Of a DNA stretch of 64,000 nucleotides, positions 34,454 through 44,141 are shown piece by piece. The translations under genes were made by a program, and so were the position numbers. The stretch is from contig NZ_FNRA01000014.1 in assembly GCF_900107535.1 (NCBI RefSeq), positions 62,001 through 126,000 of the forward strand. Reading direction: 5' to 3'. Numbering within the stretch: the first letter of the stretch is position 1; every line of letters starts with the position of its first letter. The notes under the pieces were generated by a model. It searched no databases, was not told the origin of the DNA, and saw nothing but the letters and a program-made list of their open reading frames with translations. The DNA is from Pedobacter hartonius (lineage in GTDB: Bacteria > Bacteroidota > Bacteroidia > Sphingobacteriales > Sphingobacteriaceae).

Positions 34454-35658
34454 TGGAGATTGTACAGGTAGCACTTGAAAATGAGATGGACCTTACGCTG
34501 GCCTATAAAAAGTCCATCAAGGCAGCAGAATTGCTTGGCCTTTCCATGTCTACCCAGACAGCATTTGCAACTGCCGTATCAGAAGTCTGCAGGGATATCA
34601 TTGACAAAACCCATGAAGGACTGGTAAAAATAGAAGTTCAGGGAAGTGCAGACCGCTATGATCTCGCAGCAGTGATCACCTACAGGGAAAGCGAAGGCAT
34701 TGATTCCCTCAGGGAGGGACTGCAATACGCAAAAAAGCTTGTCCCTGTATTTAACCATTCCATATCAAATTCGAGGGGCTTAATAGAACTGAAGCTGAAT
34801 ATACCCCGCTCCTCAAAGATCAGTAAAGAAAAATTGATCGCTATTAAAAGCTATTTTGAACTTGTTGAACCCAATACGCCCTATGAGGAAGTGAGGCAAC
34901 ACAACGTCAAGCTGTTCCAGATCAATGAGCAATCTGAAATGGCCTTAAGGCAGGCAGAGTATTTAAATGAGCAGAAAAATGAATTTCTCTCCGTTGCCGG
35001 CCATGAATTAAAAACACCCCTGACCATTCTAAGGGCCTATACCCAAATGGCATTAAGATCTGAATGCAGCCCTGAAACCCTGGCACATCTTAAAAAAGTA
35101 GATGCACAGTCGTTAAAGCTTCAAACGATGATCCTGCAACTGCTTGATATCTCAAGAATAGAAAAAGGAATAGCAGACTACAATATTGAACTGGTAGATT
35201 TTAATATGTATCTCAATGACATGGCTGACCTCATCCGGCAGTTGGTTCCGTCTCATGAGCTGATCATCTCACTGGACGACAGCCGCCCCGTGAACATAGA
35301 TAAGCTAAGGATGGAGCAGGTTTTTATGAATATTGTAGGAAATGCAGCGAAATACTCACCGGGCGGACAATACATCTGGCTAAATACAAGGTTCCTCAGC
35401 AATGGAGACCTGCTGATCTCTGTTAGGGATGAAGGAATAGGTATGTCTGAAGAAGAATTGCTAAAAGTATTTGAGAAGTTCTACCGCGTACAGGACGTAA
35501 CAAAAGCATTCAACGGCCTCGGAATGGGCCTTTTTATCTGTTCCAAGATCATTAGTGATCATGGCGGGAAAATCTGGGTTGACAGTATTAAAGGGCAGGG
35601 ATGTACTTTTTTCTTTACCATCCCCGCCCCTGTTTTCAGACTACCTAAACTGGCTTAA
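34453..35658 (+). CDS. Histidine kinase with N-terminal RsbT-like domain, stressosome output
   Basis: Soluble kinase of 401 residues. Residues 1-135 resemble a degenerate anti-sigma/RsbT-type ATPase (MSTQTAFATAVSEVCRDII as N-box-like, NSRGLIELKL), then a coiled coil, a DHp helix with His184 in LSVAGHELKTPL and a HATPase domain with N-box VFMNIVGNAAKYSPGG, G1 VRDEGIGMS and G2 FNGLGMGLFICSKIISDHGG. The last gene of the stressosome operon; it probably takes the place of a sigma-factor branch as output. It starts on the last base of the previous stop codon. No response regulator is adjacent. Its 3' end overlaps the aminopeptidase gene tail to tail by 14 bases. Confidence 0.88.
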   Translation: MEIVQVALENEMDLTLAYKKSIKAAELLGLSMSTQTAFATAVSEVCRDIIDKTHEGLVKIEVQGSADRYDLAAVITYRESEGIDSLREGLQYAKKLVPVFNHSISNSRGLIELKLNIPRSSKISKEKLIAIKSYFELVEPNTPYEEVRQHNVKLFQINEQSEMALRQAEYLNEQKNEFLSVAGHELKTPLTILRAYTQMALRSECSPETLAHLKKVDAQSLKLQTMILQLLDISRIEKGIADYNIELVDFNMYLNDMADLIRQLVPSHELIISLDDSRPVNIDKLRMEQVFMNIVGNAAKYSPGGQYIWLNTRFLSNGDLLISVRDEGIGMSEEELLKVFEKFYRVQDVTKAFNGLGMGLFICSKIISDHGGKIWVDSIKGQGCTFFFTIPAPVFRLPKLA

Positions 35659-37621
35659 ACACGTTATTCTTACGGTTCACATCCGGCAGTTTTTGCTCAG
35701 GGTCCAAGACAACTGATTTCACTTTTTTCCCGGATGCGATTTTCAGGGTATAGGTCTTATTGATCAGCCAGGTTTCTACAGGCAGCACCTGCGTATATTT
35801 GCTGTCATCAGCAAAAGTAACTTCCACCTTTACCGGCATGACCATTTTCTCCAGATTAGCCACCTTTACCTGTACCGTTCTTTTGTCTCCGTTGCCGGTA
35901 TAACTTACATCAAGGACTGCCTGGTCAAGCTTCCAGTTGTGATAGAACCAGCCTTTCCAGAACCAGGAAAGATCATCACCAGCCCCGTTTTCCATCGCAT
36001 GGAAAAAATCGTACGGCGTTGGATGTTTGTAAGACCAGTCTGCAATATACTGGCGGAAGGCGTAGTCAAAACGCTCCGGGCCAAGGATCTGTTCCCGCAG
36101 CAGGATCATTCCAAAAGCGGGTTTAAAATAGGCATAGGCGTGCCTGTATTTTTCAGAGATAGCGTCTGCGGCGGTCATGATCACCGGCGCTTCGGGATCT
36201 GTGATAAAAGGAATGATCTCATCGGCAGGGTTTCCCTGTTTTTCTGCATATTCGCTATCCCTTTTTGGCGCATATTCGCCTTTGTTAAACTCATCAGAAG
36301 CGTATACATCAATAAAGGTATTAAACCCTTCATCCATCCAGGGATACCTGCGCTCGTCTGATCCAACGATCATCGGGAACCAGTTATGGCCAATTTCGTG
36401 TGCCGTCACCCAGAACAGTTCCTTTCCTTTGTCATTGATCCCGTCAAAAAGTATTCCCGGGTATTCCATCCCTCCAGCAACACCGGCTTCATTGACGGCT
36501 ACTGGATAAGGATAACTGAACCATTTAGCGGAGAAATGTTCTATAGATCCTTTCAGGTATTCAGTTGACCTACCCCAGGCAGCATCCCCAGCGCTTTCTA
36601 TCGGGTAAACAGACATCGCCAGGGATTTTTTTCCTTCTGGAAGGTTAATCCTCGCGGCATCCCAGATATAAGCTCTGGACGCACCAAAGGCCACATCACG
36701 CGTATTCTTCATCACGAAGTGCCAGGTGAGCTGACCTTTTTGAACAGGTCTTGACGTTGGGTCGTTCAGCTCTGCGGCGGTCCTGATCATGATCGTTTTA
36801 TCGCTGTTGCGTGCAGCTTCCAGTCGTTTGTTCTGCAATGCGGTTAGTACTTCCTTAGGATTTTGTAGCTCGCCGGATCCGGCAACGATCATATCCCAGG
36901 GCACAGTGATCTTATAGTCAAAGTCTCCATATTCAAGATAAAATTCGCCAGCTCCTAAAAAGGGCAGTGTATCCCATCCACGCGAATCATCGTACACACA
37001 CATTCTTGGATACCACTGGGCAATTTCAAAGATCTTTCCGTTTTTTGTTCCTGCAAAATCTGTACGGTTGCCAAAAGCGCCCGGTACGGTATATGCGTAT
37101 ACAATCAACACGTTGATTTTGCCTCCGGCTGCTGCCAGAGCCTCCGGTAAGCGGATCTGCATCCTGGTATCAGTGATGACATAGTCTGCCGCCTGTTTTT
37201 TCCCGTTGACCATGATCTGTACGGATTTGAAGTGGTTTCCGTCAGTTGTACCGTCAAAACTATATGATCCCGCGGTAAATTTTGATCGTGCATCTTTTTT
37301 ATAGATTTGCTGGTCAACCTGCAGCCACAGGGAGCTCAGCACATTCGGGCTATTGTTGGTATAGGTTATATTTTCTGTTGCAGTCAGTGTATTCGCAAGG
37401 GTGTCTATCGTGGCGCTGATCTGGTAATCGGCATGATTTTGCCAGTATTTAGGACCTGGCCTTCCTTCGGCAGTGCGGAACTCATCACCCCGCTGGGTGT
37501 AGAAATTGGGTGAAAAAGCTTCGGAAGGCTGATAGATGCCGGTTAAGGGCTTGTTTTGAGCAGAGCTGTTCAAAGACAGCAACAAGCCACAGAGCGCAAT
37601 ACATAAGATAGGTTGTTTCAT
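35645..37621 (-). CDS. Exported M1-family zinc aminopeptidase
   Basis: Secreted metallopeptidase of 658 residues. Signal peptide about 1-21; N-terminal beta domain (about 55-290); catalytic domain with H408-E-I-G-H412 and the third zinc ligand Glu431 in RYPWMDEGFNTF, exactly 18 residues after the HExxH, as in M1 gluzincins; C-terminal beta domain about 560-650. The usual GAMEN exopeptidase motif is represented by GGMEYPG (about 384-390). It removes N-terminal residues from peptides in the periplasm. Monocistronic. Confidence 0.9.
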   Translation of the reverse strand: MKQPILCIALCGLLLSLNSSAQNKPLTGIYQPSEAFSPNFYTQRGDEFRTAEGRPGPKYWQNHADYQISATIDTLANTLTATENITYTNNSPNVLSSLWLQVDQQIYKKDARSKFTAGSYSFDGTTDGNHFKSVQIMVNGKKQAADYVITDTRMQIRLPEALAAAGGKINVLIVYAYTVPGAFGNRTDFAGTKNGKIFEIAQWYPRMCVYDDSRGWDTLPFLGAGEFYLEYGDFDYKITVPWDMIVAGSGELQNPKEVLTALQNKRLEAARNSDKTIMIRTAAELNDPTSRPVQKGQLTWHFVMKNTRDVAFGASRAYIWDAARINLPEGKKSLAMSVYPIESAGDAAWGRSTEYLKGSIEHFSAKWFSYPYPVAVNEAGVAGGMEYPGILFDGINDKGKELFWVTAHEIGHNWFPMIVGSDERRYPWMDEGFNTFIDVYASDEFNKGEYAPKRDSEYAEKQGNPADEIIPFITDPEAPVIMTAADAISEKYRHAYAYFKPAFGMILLREQILGPERFDYAFRQYIADWSYKHPTPYDFFHAMENGAGDDLSWFWKGWFYHNWKLDQAVLDVSYTGNGDKRTVQVKVANLEKMVMPVKVEVTFADDSKYTQVLPVETWLINKTYTLKIASGKKVKSVVLDPEQKLPDVNRKNNVFKPV

Positions 37622-37703
37622 ATTTTCAGTTCAGAACGCTAAAAGTACTGAATGAATTCCCAAATCAAAATGCTAATTTTATGAAATGTGCAAACAGAAC
37701 AGG

Positions 37704-38008
37704 CTACTCTTTGTGCTTACTTCTGAAATGGACGCTCAGGAATATACTCATGAACGCTGCCCCTGCAAAAAAGAACCCCTGTAAATAAAGCGATTCAAGC
37801 AGGCTTAACGATTTTAACAATACCAGGCCTATAAAAACATTAAACAGGGCCCACAGCACATTGGTGGTTGATGAGGAAAGCCCTACTCCCCGTGGTTTGG
37901 AAAAGGGGTAGGAAACTTATTTCCGGAGATCCCGTTTACAAAGTGAGGAACCAAATTGGCAAAAAACGTACCGGCGAAAAAGACAGACAAATATGGAGAC
38001 CATGTCAT
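37704..38008 (-). pseudogene. Small membrane protein with one frameshift
   Basis: From ATG at 38006-38008 the minus strand reads MTWSPYLSVFFAGTFFANLV, PHFVNGISGNKFPTPF and then hits TAG. A one-base change in the CCCCTTTTCC run restores KPRGVGLSSSTTN, LWALFNVFIGLVLLKSLSL and FFFAGAAFMSIFLSVHFRSK to a stop at 37704-37706. The joined product is a protein of about 101 residues with three hydrophobic helices. The family is common as small hypothetical membrane proteins. A single indel may be real or an assembly error. Confidence 0.65.
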
Positions 38009-38091
38009 AGCTTAATAATAAATTATTTTTGATGAGGGTTACCTATTAATTCAACGACAAAAAACAGAATAAATTATGAAGCCAGCTTACC

Positions 38092-39174
38092 CTATTCTGT
38101 TAAAGCGACGATAGCCCGTATCTTCTCATCCAGTTCTTTCGCGGCCCTGCCAAGCATGATCAGCTCATGCGGATCAGAAGTGTAGTTATTCGCCTTAAAT
38201 AACTCAACGAGTCCAAGGATGGAGGCTACGGGTCTACGGAGTTCGTGCGACTGTATATGTGCGATCTGCATCAGGCACTCGTTTTGCTCAAGAATCTGCT
38301 GCTGGTGGACCTTTTTCTCCGTGATATTGGTTGCAGTATAGGAAATACCGATGATCTGCCCTTCAGAGTTATAACCTGGGTCTAAAGTAACTGACCACCA
38401 CATAATATCTTCGTTAAAGGTCACTTCCCGTTCATAATTTACCGAATCACCCCTCAACGCTTTATGATATTCAGAAATGAAATTTTTCAGCATATCCCCC
38501 TTCAGAATGTGCTTTACAGACTGGCCTGCAAAAACTTTCACCTGGAACAGCTTATCAATAAAATAGGCCATATTTTTATTAAAGGCTATCACCTCCAGAT
38601 TTTTACCGATCAGTAAATGACAGCTCCCGGCACTTTCAAAAAAAGAACGCAGTTTGATCTCCGAGTTTTTAGCCTGCAGAAATTGTTTCTTTAAGATGTC
38701 CAGGCTCAGCCCCAGTTCCATGATCTGGATCACACGCTTGGCAAGTACCTTCAAAAGGTGCTTCTGAGCGGGCGATAAATTTCTGGGCTCCGTTCCGGCG
38801 ACGCAAAGGCTTCCCACATAAAGCCCGTCATGGGTCCTCAACGGAGCACCTGCATAAAACCTCACCATTGATTCAACAACAAGTTTATTATTTGAAAACC
38901 GGTCATCCTGCAGTGCATCCTCAACGATCATTACTTCCTCTCCCTCCCTGAAATACTGACAAAATGTTTCATTACTGGCCAGCTGCTCCAGCGTAGTACC
39001 CACCTTAAATTTGATATACTGAATGTTTTTATTCATCAGCGTAATCAGCGCAATCGGTGCATCGCAAAGTTCAGATGCCAGCTGGACAATTTCCTGCATC
39101 TCTTCCTGGTGATTGACCTTAAGATCCAAAAACCGGTCAATCACACTTAAATCTTCAAATCCTTTTTCAAACAT
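38092..39174 (-). CDS. GAF-PAS protein with histidine-kinase DHp helix but no ATPase domain
   Basis: Soluble signalling protein of 360 residues. GAF domain about 20-155 (ELCDAPIALITLMNKNIQYI, FYAGAPLRTHDGLYVGSLCV), PAS domain about 175-290 (ITEKK exit), then a DHp helix with His310 in HIQSHELRRPVASILGLVEL. The protein ends 50 residues later without any HATPase domain, and no ATPase coding lies downstream. The paralogue at 54009-55094 has the same plan and the same ending, so this is a real architecture. It may be phosphorylated by another kinase or act as a sensory partner. Confidence 0.85.
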   Translation of the reverse strand: MFEKGFEDLSVIDRFLDLKVNHQEEMQEIVQLASELCDAPIALITLMNKNIQYIKFKVGTTLEQLASNETFCQYFREGEEVMIVEDALQDDRFSNNKLVVESMVRFYAGAPLRTHDGLYVGSLCVAGTEPRNLSPAQKHLLKVLAKRVIQIMELGLSLDILKKQFLQAKNSEIKLRSFFESAGSCHLLIGKNLEVIAFNKNMAYFIDKLFQVKVFAGQSVKHILKGDMLKNFISEYHKALRGDSVNYEREVTFNEDIMWWSVTLDPGYNSEGQIIGISYTATNITEKKVHQQQILEQNECLMQIAHIQSHELRRPVASILGLVELFKANNYTSDPHELIMLGRAAKELDEKIRAIVALTE

Positions 39175-39490
39175 AATTCAAGGAATTATCGGGCGTTTTG
39201 AATATTTGGTTAGCTTAATAATAGCTATATATACTGAAAATCCTGAAAAAGGGTTTTACTTAAACGTTTTACTTTATACTAAAACATATATAACTGTTGA
39301 TAAGATAACAATTAAATCCAATACCTCCCATAAATTGTTTTCGGTTGTCAATTTATCTATGCAATCCGACCTGAGTACCCCCGCCAACCAAATCAAAAAA
39401 TATAGTAAATACTGTAATTGATCAGTTTAAACGGTTTTTTATTTTCAAATAAAAGCCGCAAGTTTGCCTTCGCTGTTAAAATGAAAAGAA
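39175..39490. other. AT-rich divergent promoter region
   Basis: The 316 bases between the GAF-PAS gene and the trans-sulfuration gene are AT-rich. A 102-codon open frame at 39113-39421 overlaps the kinase start and has no sensible protein features. No promoter matched the consensus fully and no RNA gene is seen. Confidence 0.45.
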
Positions 39491-40732
39491 ATGAACGACA
39501 AAAAAGGATTTACAACTACTATATTACACTCTGATCGTCTTCTAAAACCTGAATTTGGTGCTTTACACCAGCCAATACATACCGCTGTGACCTGGGGTTA
39601 TGACGATGTACAGGGACTGGTTAACGTATTTCAAAATAAGGCCAAAGGTTACGCCTATTCCCGTCAGGGAAATCCAACGGTAACCGCACTGGAACATAAG
39701 GTTACACAAATGGAGCATGGAATGGCTACAGTTGCTTTTTCAACCGGTATGGCCGCAATTTCTGCTACCCTGCTTGCTTTGCTGAAAGCAGGTGATCATA
39801 TTATTGCCAGTTCCTACCTTTTTGGAAATACCCGCAGTGTACTGCAAACCTATACAGATATGGGCCTCAATGTCACTTATGTAGATGCTACCTCCGTACA
39901 GGAGTTCAGGAATGCTTATCAGGAAAATACGAAAATGGTATTTGTAGAAACCATAGCCAATCCTGCAACACAGGTGGCAGATCTTGGCCCTATTGGCGAT
40001 TTCTGCGAAGAAAAGGGAATTATATATGTGGTAGACAACACCATGACCTCCCCTTATATCTTCCGTCCCGTTACTGTAAAAGCCAGCCTGGTGATCAATT
40101 CACTCACCAAATATATTGGAGGCCACGGGAATGCGCTGGGCGGAAGTGTAACGGATACTGGTTTATATAACTGGGACAAATTCCCAAATATTGCCGCGAT
40201 ACTTCGCGAACAGATCCGTCCCGAAATGCTGGGTATTACCCAGATCAGGAAAAGAGGTCTGCGTGATGCCGGCGGTACCCTTTCTCCGGAAGCAGCACAC
40301 AGCATTTCCGTAGGCTCAGAAACAATTGCGCTCCGCTTGGAAAGAGCATGTAATAATGCACTCGCACTGGCCCGTTTGCTGGAGGCGCACCCTATGGTGA
40401 GCAAAGTATACTACCCTGGTCTGGAAAGCCACCCGGAGCATCAGTTGGCTGCTACAATTTTCCACCGCTTCGGCGGCCTGATGAGTTTTGCGCTCAACGA
40501 CGGCGTTGACTGCTTTGCCTTCCTTAACCGGTTGAAACTTGTGATTAAATCCAGTAATCTTGGGGATACCAGGACCTTAGCCATTCCTGTTGCCCATACC
40601 ATATTTTTTGAACTGGGTGCAGAAAGACGCGCTGAAATGGGTATTCCGGACTCTATGGTACGGTTATCAGTAGGCATAGAAGACGAGGAAGATCTGCTGC
40701 AGGATTTTAAACAGGCATTAGAAACCATATAA
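39491..40732 (+). CDS. Cys/Met-metabolism PLP enzyme (cystathionine gamma-synthase family)
   Basis: PLP-dependent trans-sulfuration enzyme of 413 residues. Family landmarks are YAYSRQGNPTVTALEHKV near the start, STGMAAISATLLALLKAGDH, VVDNTMTSPYIFRP with the PLP-contacting Asp182, the Schiff-base Lys207 in VINSLTKYIGGHGNALGG, and SSNLGDTRTLAIPVAHT near the C-terminus. Members act as cystathionine gamma-synthase, O-acetylhomoserine sulfhydrylase or methionine gamma-lyase; the sequence alone does not settle which. No SAM riboswitch was recognised upstream. Single gene. Confidence 0.88.
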   Translation: MNDKKGFTTTILHSDRLLKPEFGALHQPIHTAVTWGYDDVQGLVNVFQNKAKGYAYSRQGNPTVTALEHKVTQMEHGMATVAFSTGMAAISATLLALLKAGDHIIASSYLFGNTRSVLQTYTDMGLNVTYVDATSVQEFRNAYQENTKMVFVETIANPATQVADLGPIGDFCEEKGIIYVVDNTMTSPYIFRPVTVKASLVINSLTKYIGGHGNALGGSVTDTGLYNWDKFPNIAAILREQIRPEMLGITQIRKRGLRDAGGTLSPEAAHSISVGSETIALRLERACNNALALARLLEAHPMVSKVYYPGLESHPEHQLAATIFHRFGGLMSFALNDGVDCFAFLNRLKLVIKSSNLGDTRTLAIPVAHTIFFELGAERRAEMGIPDSMVRLSVGIEDEEDLLQDFKQALETI

Positions 40733-40803
40733 TTAATCACATCGAAGTAGAAATTTTCTAAACCTTAACAAAAATTATATCTTAGTACTCTCATAAGATA
40801 TCT

Positions 40804-43407
40804 ATGACAATCTCAAATTCAGAGCATGAACTTTTTAAGTCGCTGGTTGAGGCCTCTCCTACGCCTGCCGCAATTTATGTCGGAGCAGACATTGAGATCA
40901 GTGCGGCTAACGATCTTATGCTGAACTTTTGGGGAAAAGATGCTTCAGTTATTGGAAAACCGATAGCTGAAGCCTTGCCCGTCCCCTCATCACAACATTT
41001 GGTTGAACTGGTACGGCAGGTATACACAAGCGGGACCACTTACCATGCCCGGGAGGAAAAGACAGATTTACTCATAGATCATCAAATCCGGTCTTTTTAC
41101 TTCAGTATTACCATTAAAGCGATAAAAAACGGGGCTGGGGTTCCAACAGGGATTATACATACCCAGACTGACATTACAGAACTGGTGCTGGCGCGGCAAA
41201 AGATTGCGGAGACAGAAGAACATCTCGCCTTTGCACTTTCTTCCGCCGGGATCGGCACCTGGGACCTGGCCCCGCTCAACAATACCATAAAATGGGATGC
41301 CCGCTGCCGTGAACTGTTTGGTTTCGCCAAAGACGGCAATGTGACTTACCAGGAGGTGCTGAACTGTATACACCCTGATGATGAGTCTTTTGTAAGAAAA
41401 GCAGTGGAAAAAGCGATCACGCCGGGAAACGAAGGACATTACGATATCCGCTACCGGACGGTCAGCCAGGATCATCAGCAAATACGCTGGCTGCATTGCA
41501 AAGGCAAAGCCTATTTTAATGAGAAGAAAATAGCCTACCGGTTTGCAGGTACTGCACAGGACATTTCTGAGGAAGTGAAAACCCGCACGCGTGAGCAGCG
41601 GCTGCTCTGCCTGGTAGAACATAATGTTGACCATATGTCAGTAGCTGATATGGAAGGCAACCTGATCTATATCAATGATGCCGGAAAGAAAATACTGGGC
41701 ATTGATCCTGACATGGATATCACTACGCTCAGTGCAAATGATTTCTACACACCCTCTGAACTTAAAAGGGTACAGGAAAACCTGATTCGGCAAATCCATG
41801 AACGCACCGGATGGCAGGGCGTGATCAGGTTAATGAACCGCATTACCAAAGAAGAGATCCCATGCCAGGTAAACTATATCCTCATCAAGGATGTGGAAAC
41901 AGGAAAGGTCATCGGCAGAGGAGCTACCGCACGCGACCTGCGCCCGGAGATAAAAGCAAAAGCCGAATTACAGCGCTTGGGCATGATTGTCGATATCAGC
42001 GAAGATTTTATCAATTATTGCGACATCAGCGGAAATACAATTTACCTGAATGATGCAGGGCTTAAACTCATCGGCATGGATAAAAGCAGGATGAGCTCCA
42101 GCAATCTCTATGATTATCATTCAGAGGCGTCTGTAATTGCCATCAGCGATGTTATCATGCCGCAGTTGCTCAGCAAAGGCAAATGGTCTGGTCCCTTGGA
42201 GCTTGTACATCAGCAGACAGGTGAGATCATCCCTATTCATAAACAGTTATTTATCATCCGCGAGGATATTACCGATACGCCTATCGCCATTGCGGGTATT
42301 GCACGGGACCTGCGCCCCGAGTTAAAGGCCGGCAAAGTGATTGACTTTAAAAACACACAACTTCACATTGCCATCAGAGAATTAGAGTTCCTGGCCAATT
42401 CCGTTCCGGTAGTGGTATGGACAAGCAACCCGCGGGGACAGTTCGACTATATTAACCAGCGCTGGTATGAACGAAGCCCTATTTCAATCAGTAAGGCCCT
42501 TGGAGATGGCTGGACAGAGATCCTGCACCCTGACGATGCTGCCCGTACCCGGGCAGCATGGCACGAATGTTTAAAAACAAGCGATCCCTTCAGGATTGAG
42601 TTCCGCATGCTTGATAAATACGGAGATTATCGCTGGTGGATGGTGCGTGCGATTGCGTTGAAGGATGATAATGACAATATCATCAAATGGTATGGATCAA
42701 ATATCGACATTACCGATCATAAAGAACTGGAACGGCAAAAGGATAACTTCCTGGGTGTAGCCAGTCACGAATTAAAGACACCTGTCACCAGTATAAAAGC
42801 CTACGCACAGGTAATGGAAATGATGTTCAGGCGCGCAGGCGACACAAAAAATGCGGAGCTGCTGGGGAAAATGGATAACCAGATCAACAGGTTAAATAAC
42901 CTGATCGGTGATCTGCTGGAAGTAACCAAGATCAACACCGGGCGCTTACAGTTCGTCATTTCGCCCTTTAACTTTAACCAGATGGTTGAAGACGTAATTG
43001 AAGAAGTGCAGCGTACTTCACTGAAACATAAGATCCAAAAGGAACTCCGCTTTGAAGGAGAAGTCACAGGTGACCGCGAGCGCATTTTCCAGGTCATCAC
43101 CAACCTGCTGACCAATGCCATAAAATATTCGCCTGATGCTAGCAGAATTATCATTTACACAGAACGAAATGAGAATGAAGTACAGCTGTGTGTACAGGAT
43201 TTTGGGATAGGTATCAGAAGAGACCAGCAGGACCGGATATTTGAACAATTTTACCGCGTGAGCGGTTCCAGGGAACACACCTTTCCCGGCCTCGGCTTAG
43301 GTCTGTACATCTCGTCAGAGATCGTAAAACATTTAAACGGAAGGATTTGGGTAAATTCCGTGGAAGGCAAAGGTTCTACATTTTGTTTTGCCTTACCCCT
43401 CCAATGA
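40804..43407 (+). CDS. Five-PAS sensor histidine kinase
   Basis: Large soluble kinase of 867 residues without membrane helices. Five PAS repeats at about 10-130, 140-262, 265-385, 390-515 and 530-652, including PAC-type exits such as RFAGTAQDISEE and KWYGSNIDITDH. Then the DHp helix with the His in LGVASHELKTPVTSIKAYAQ (about 660) and a HATPase domain with N-box VITNLLTNAIKYSPDA, G1 VQDFGIGI and G2 FPGLGLGLYISSEIVKHLNG. It is followed by a receiver gene whose start overlaps its stop codon (ATGA), so the two form a two-component pair. Confidence 0.92.
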   Translation: MTISNSEHELFKSLVEASPTPAAIYVGADIEISAANDLMLNFWGKDASVIGKPIAEALPVPSSQHLVELVRQVYTSGTTYHAREEKTDLLIDHQIRSFYFSITIKAIKNGAGVPTGIIHTQTDITELVLARQKIAETEEHLAFALSSAGIGTWDLAPLNNTIKWDARCRELFGFAKDGNVTYQEVLNCIHPDDESFVRKAVEKAITPGNEGHYDIRYRTVSQDHQQIRWLHCKGKAYFNEKKIAYRFAGTAQDISEEVKTRTREQRLLCLVEHNVDHMSVADMEGNLIYINDAGKKILGIDPDMDITTLSANDFYTPSELKRVQENLIRQIHERTGWQGVIRLMNRITKEEIPCQVNYILIKDVETGKVIGRGATARDLRPEIKAKAELQRLGMIVDISEDFINYCDISGNTIYLNDAGLKLIGMDKSRMSSSNLYDYHSEASVIAISDVIMPQLLSKGKWSGPLELVHQQTGEIIPIHKQLFIIREDITDTPIAIAGIARDLRPELKAGKVIDFKNTQLHIAIRELEFLANSVPVVVWTSNPRGQFDYINQRWYERSPISISKALGDGWTEILHPDDAARTRAAWHECLKTSDPFRIEFRMLDKYGDYRWWMVRAIALKDDNDNIIKWYGSNIDITDHKELERQKDNFLGVASHELKTPVTSIKAYAQVMEMMFRRAGDTKNAELLGKMDNQINRLNNLIGDLLEVTKINTGRLQFVISPFNFNQMVEDVIEEVQRTSLKHKIQKELRFEGEVTGDRERIFQVITNLLTNAIKYSPDASRIIIYTERNENEVQLCVQDFGIGIRRDQQDRIFEQFYRVSGSREHTFPGLGLGLYISSEIVKHLNGRIWVNSVEGKGSTFCFALPLQ

Positions 43408-43784
43408 TCATGAAGCAACAAAAAATGGAAAGTAAAAAAATATTTATCGCCGATGATGACGAGGCTATCGTAGATGCGACGTCAATGATGCTGGAAATGG
43501 TAGGCTACCAGGTCAGGCATACGCTTAACGGCGCCACCGTACAAACAGCATTGCTCGACAGGCCAGACCTGCTCCTGCTGGATATATGGATGTCCGGATT
43601 CGATGGCCGCGATATCTGCCGCAGACTGAAGGCAGATCCGGCAACCCTGAACATCCCCGTGCTGATGATCTCCGCCAGCAGGGAGATCAGGGAATCCGCA
43701 CTGGAAAGCGGTGCCGATGATTTCCTGGCCAAACCATTTGATATGGATGACCTGCTCGAAAAAGTTGCAAAGCTGATCGTCTGA
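43404..43784 (+). CDS. Single-domain response regulator
   Basis: CheY-like receiver of about 126 residues with no output domain. Acidic pocket ADDDEA near residue 16, phospho-acceptor Asp60 in PDLLLLDIWMSGFDG, Ser/Thr switch in VLMISASRE and the conserved Lys in DDFLAKPFD. It probably takes phosphate from the five-PAS kinase and acts through protein contacts or a relay. The open frame extends to 43347 inside the kinase; ATG 43404 overlaps the kinase stop, and ATGs at 43410 and 43425 are also possible. Confidence 0.9.
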   Translation: MIMKQQKMESKKIFIADDDEAIVDATSMMLEMVGYQVRHTLNGATVQTALLDRPDLLLLDIWMSGFDGRDICRRLKADPATLNIPVLMISASREIRESALESGADDFLAKPFDMDDLLEKVAKLIV

Positions 43785-44141
43785 CTGCCCGTCTTCAAAA
43801 AGCTACAACATAAACATAGCGACTGAACACCCGCACCCGGATTTAGGTGCCCACCTGTGCTAAAAATAGTCAAAAGCAGTATTTATAGAAGTAAAATTGA
43901 AGATTCATATCTTATTTAGGAATTGTGGCACACTTCCTGTTTAGGTAAAGAGTCTATCTGTGAAAAGCAATTTGGGAGTATCCGCTGGATGCTCCCTTTT
44001 TGTTGGCACTGAGTGCATCTCCTCCCCCTCATGGCTTCTACTTACGCTTTCACCACTATTGGGTATTGCAGAGCCTGACAGATCATCCTAATTTTATCAT
44101 CAACCTATCCGGGTTCATTCTGATCATATAAATAATAGATA
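43785..44141. other. Intergenic region after the two-component pair
   Basis: The 357 bases hold a strong terminator at 43974-44001 and otherwise nothing recognisable; no open frame with protein character was found on either strand. Confidence 0.5.
43974..44001 (+). terminator. Rho-independent terminator of the kinase-receiver operon
   Basis: GGGAGTATCC and GGATGCTCCC pair (one G-T wobble) around GCT, followed by TTTTT. It lies 190 bases after the receiver stop codon. Confidence 0.75.

Noticed and set aside
39175..39490. SAM riboswitch upstream of the trans-sulfuration gene
   Set aside because: No conserved riboswitch core or terminator hairpin could be recognised in this AT-rich leader.
41068..41634. 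188-codon open frame opposite the five-PAS kinase
   Set aside because: Antisense to conserved PAS domains; no recognisable protein features.
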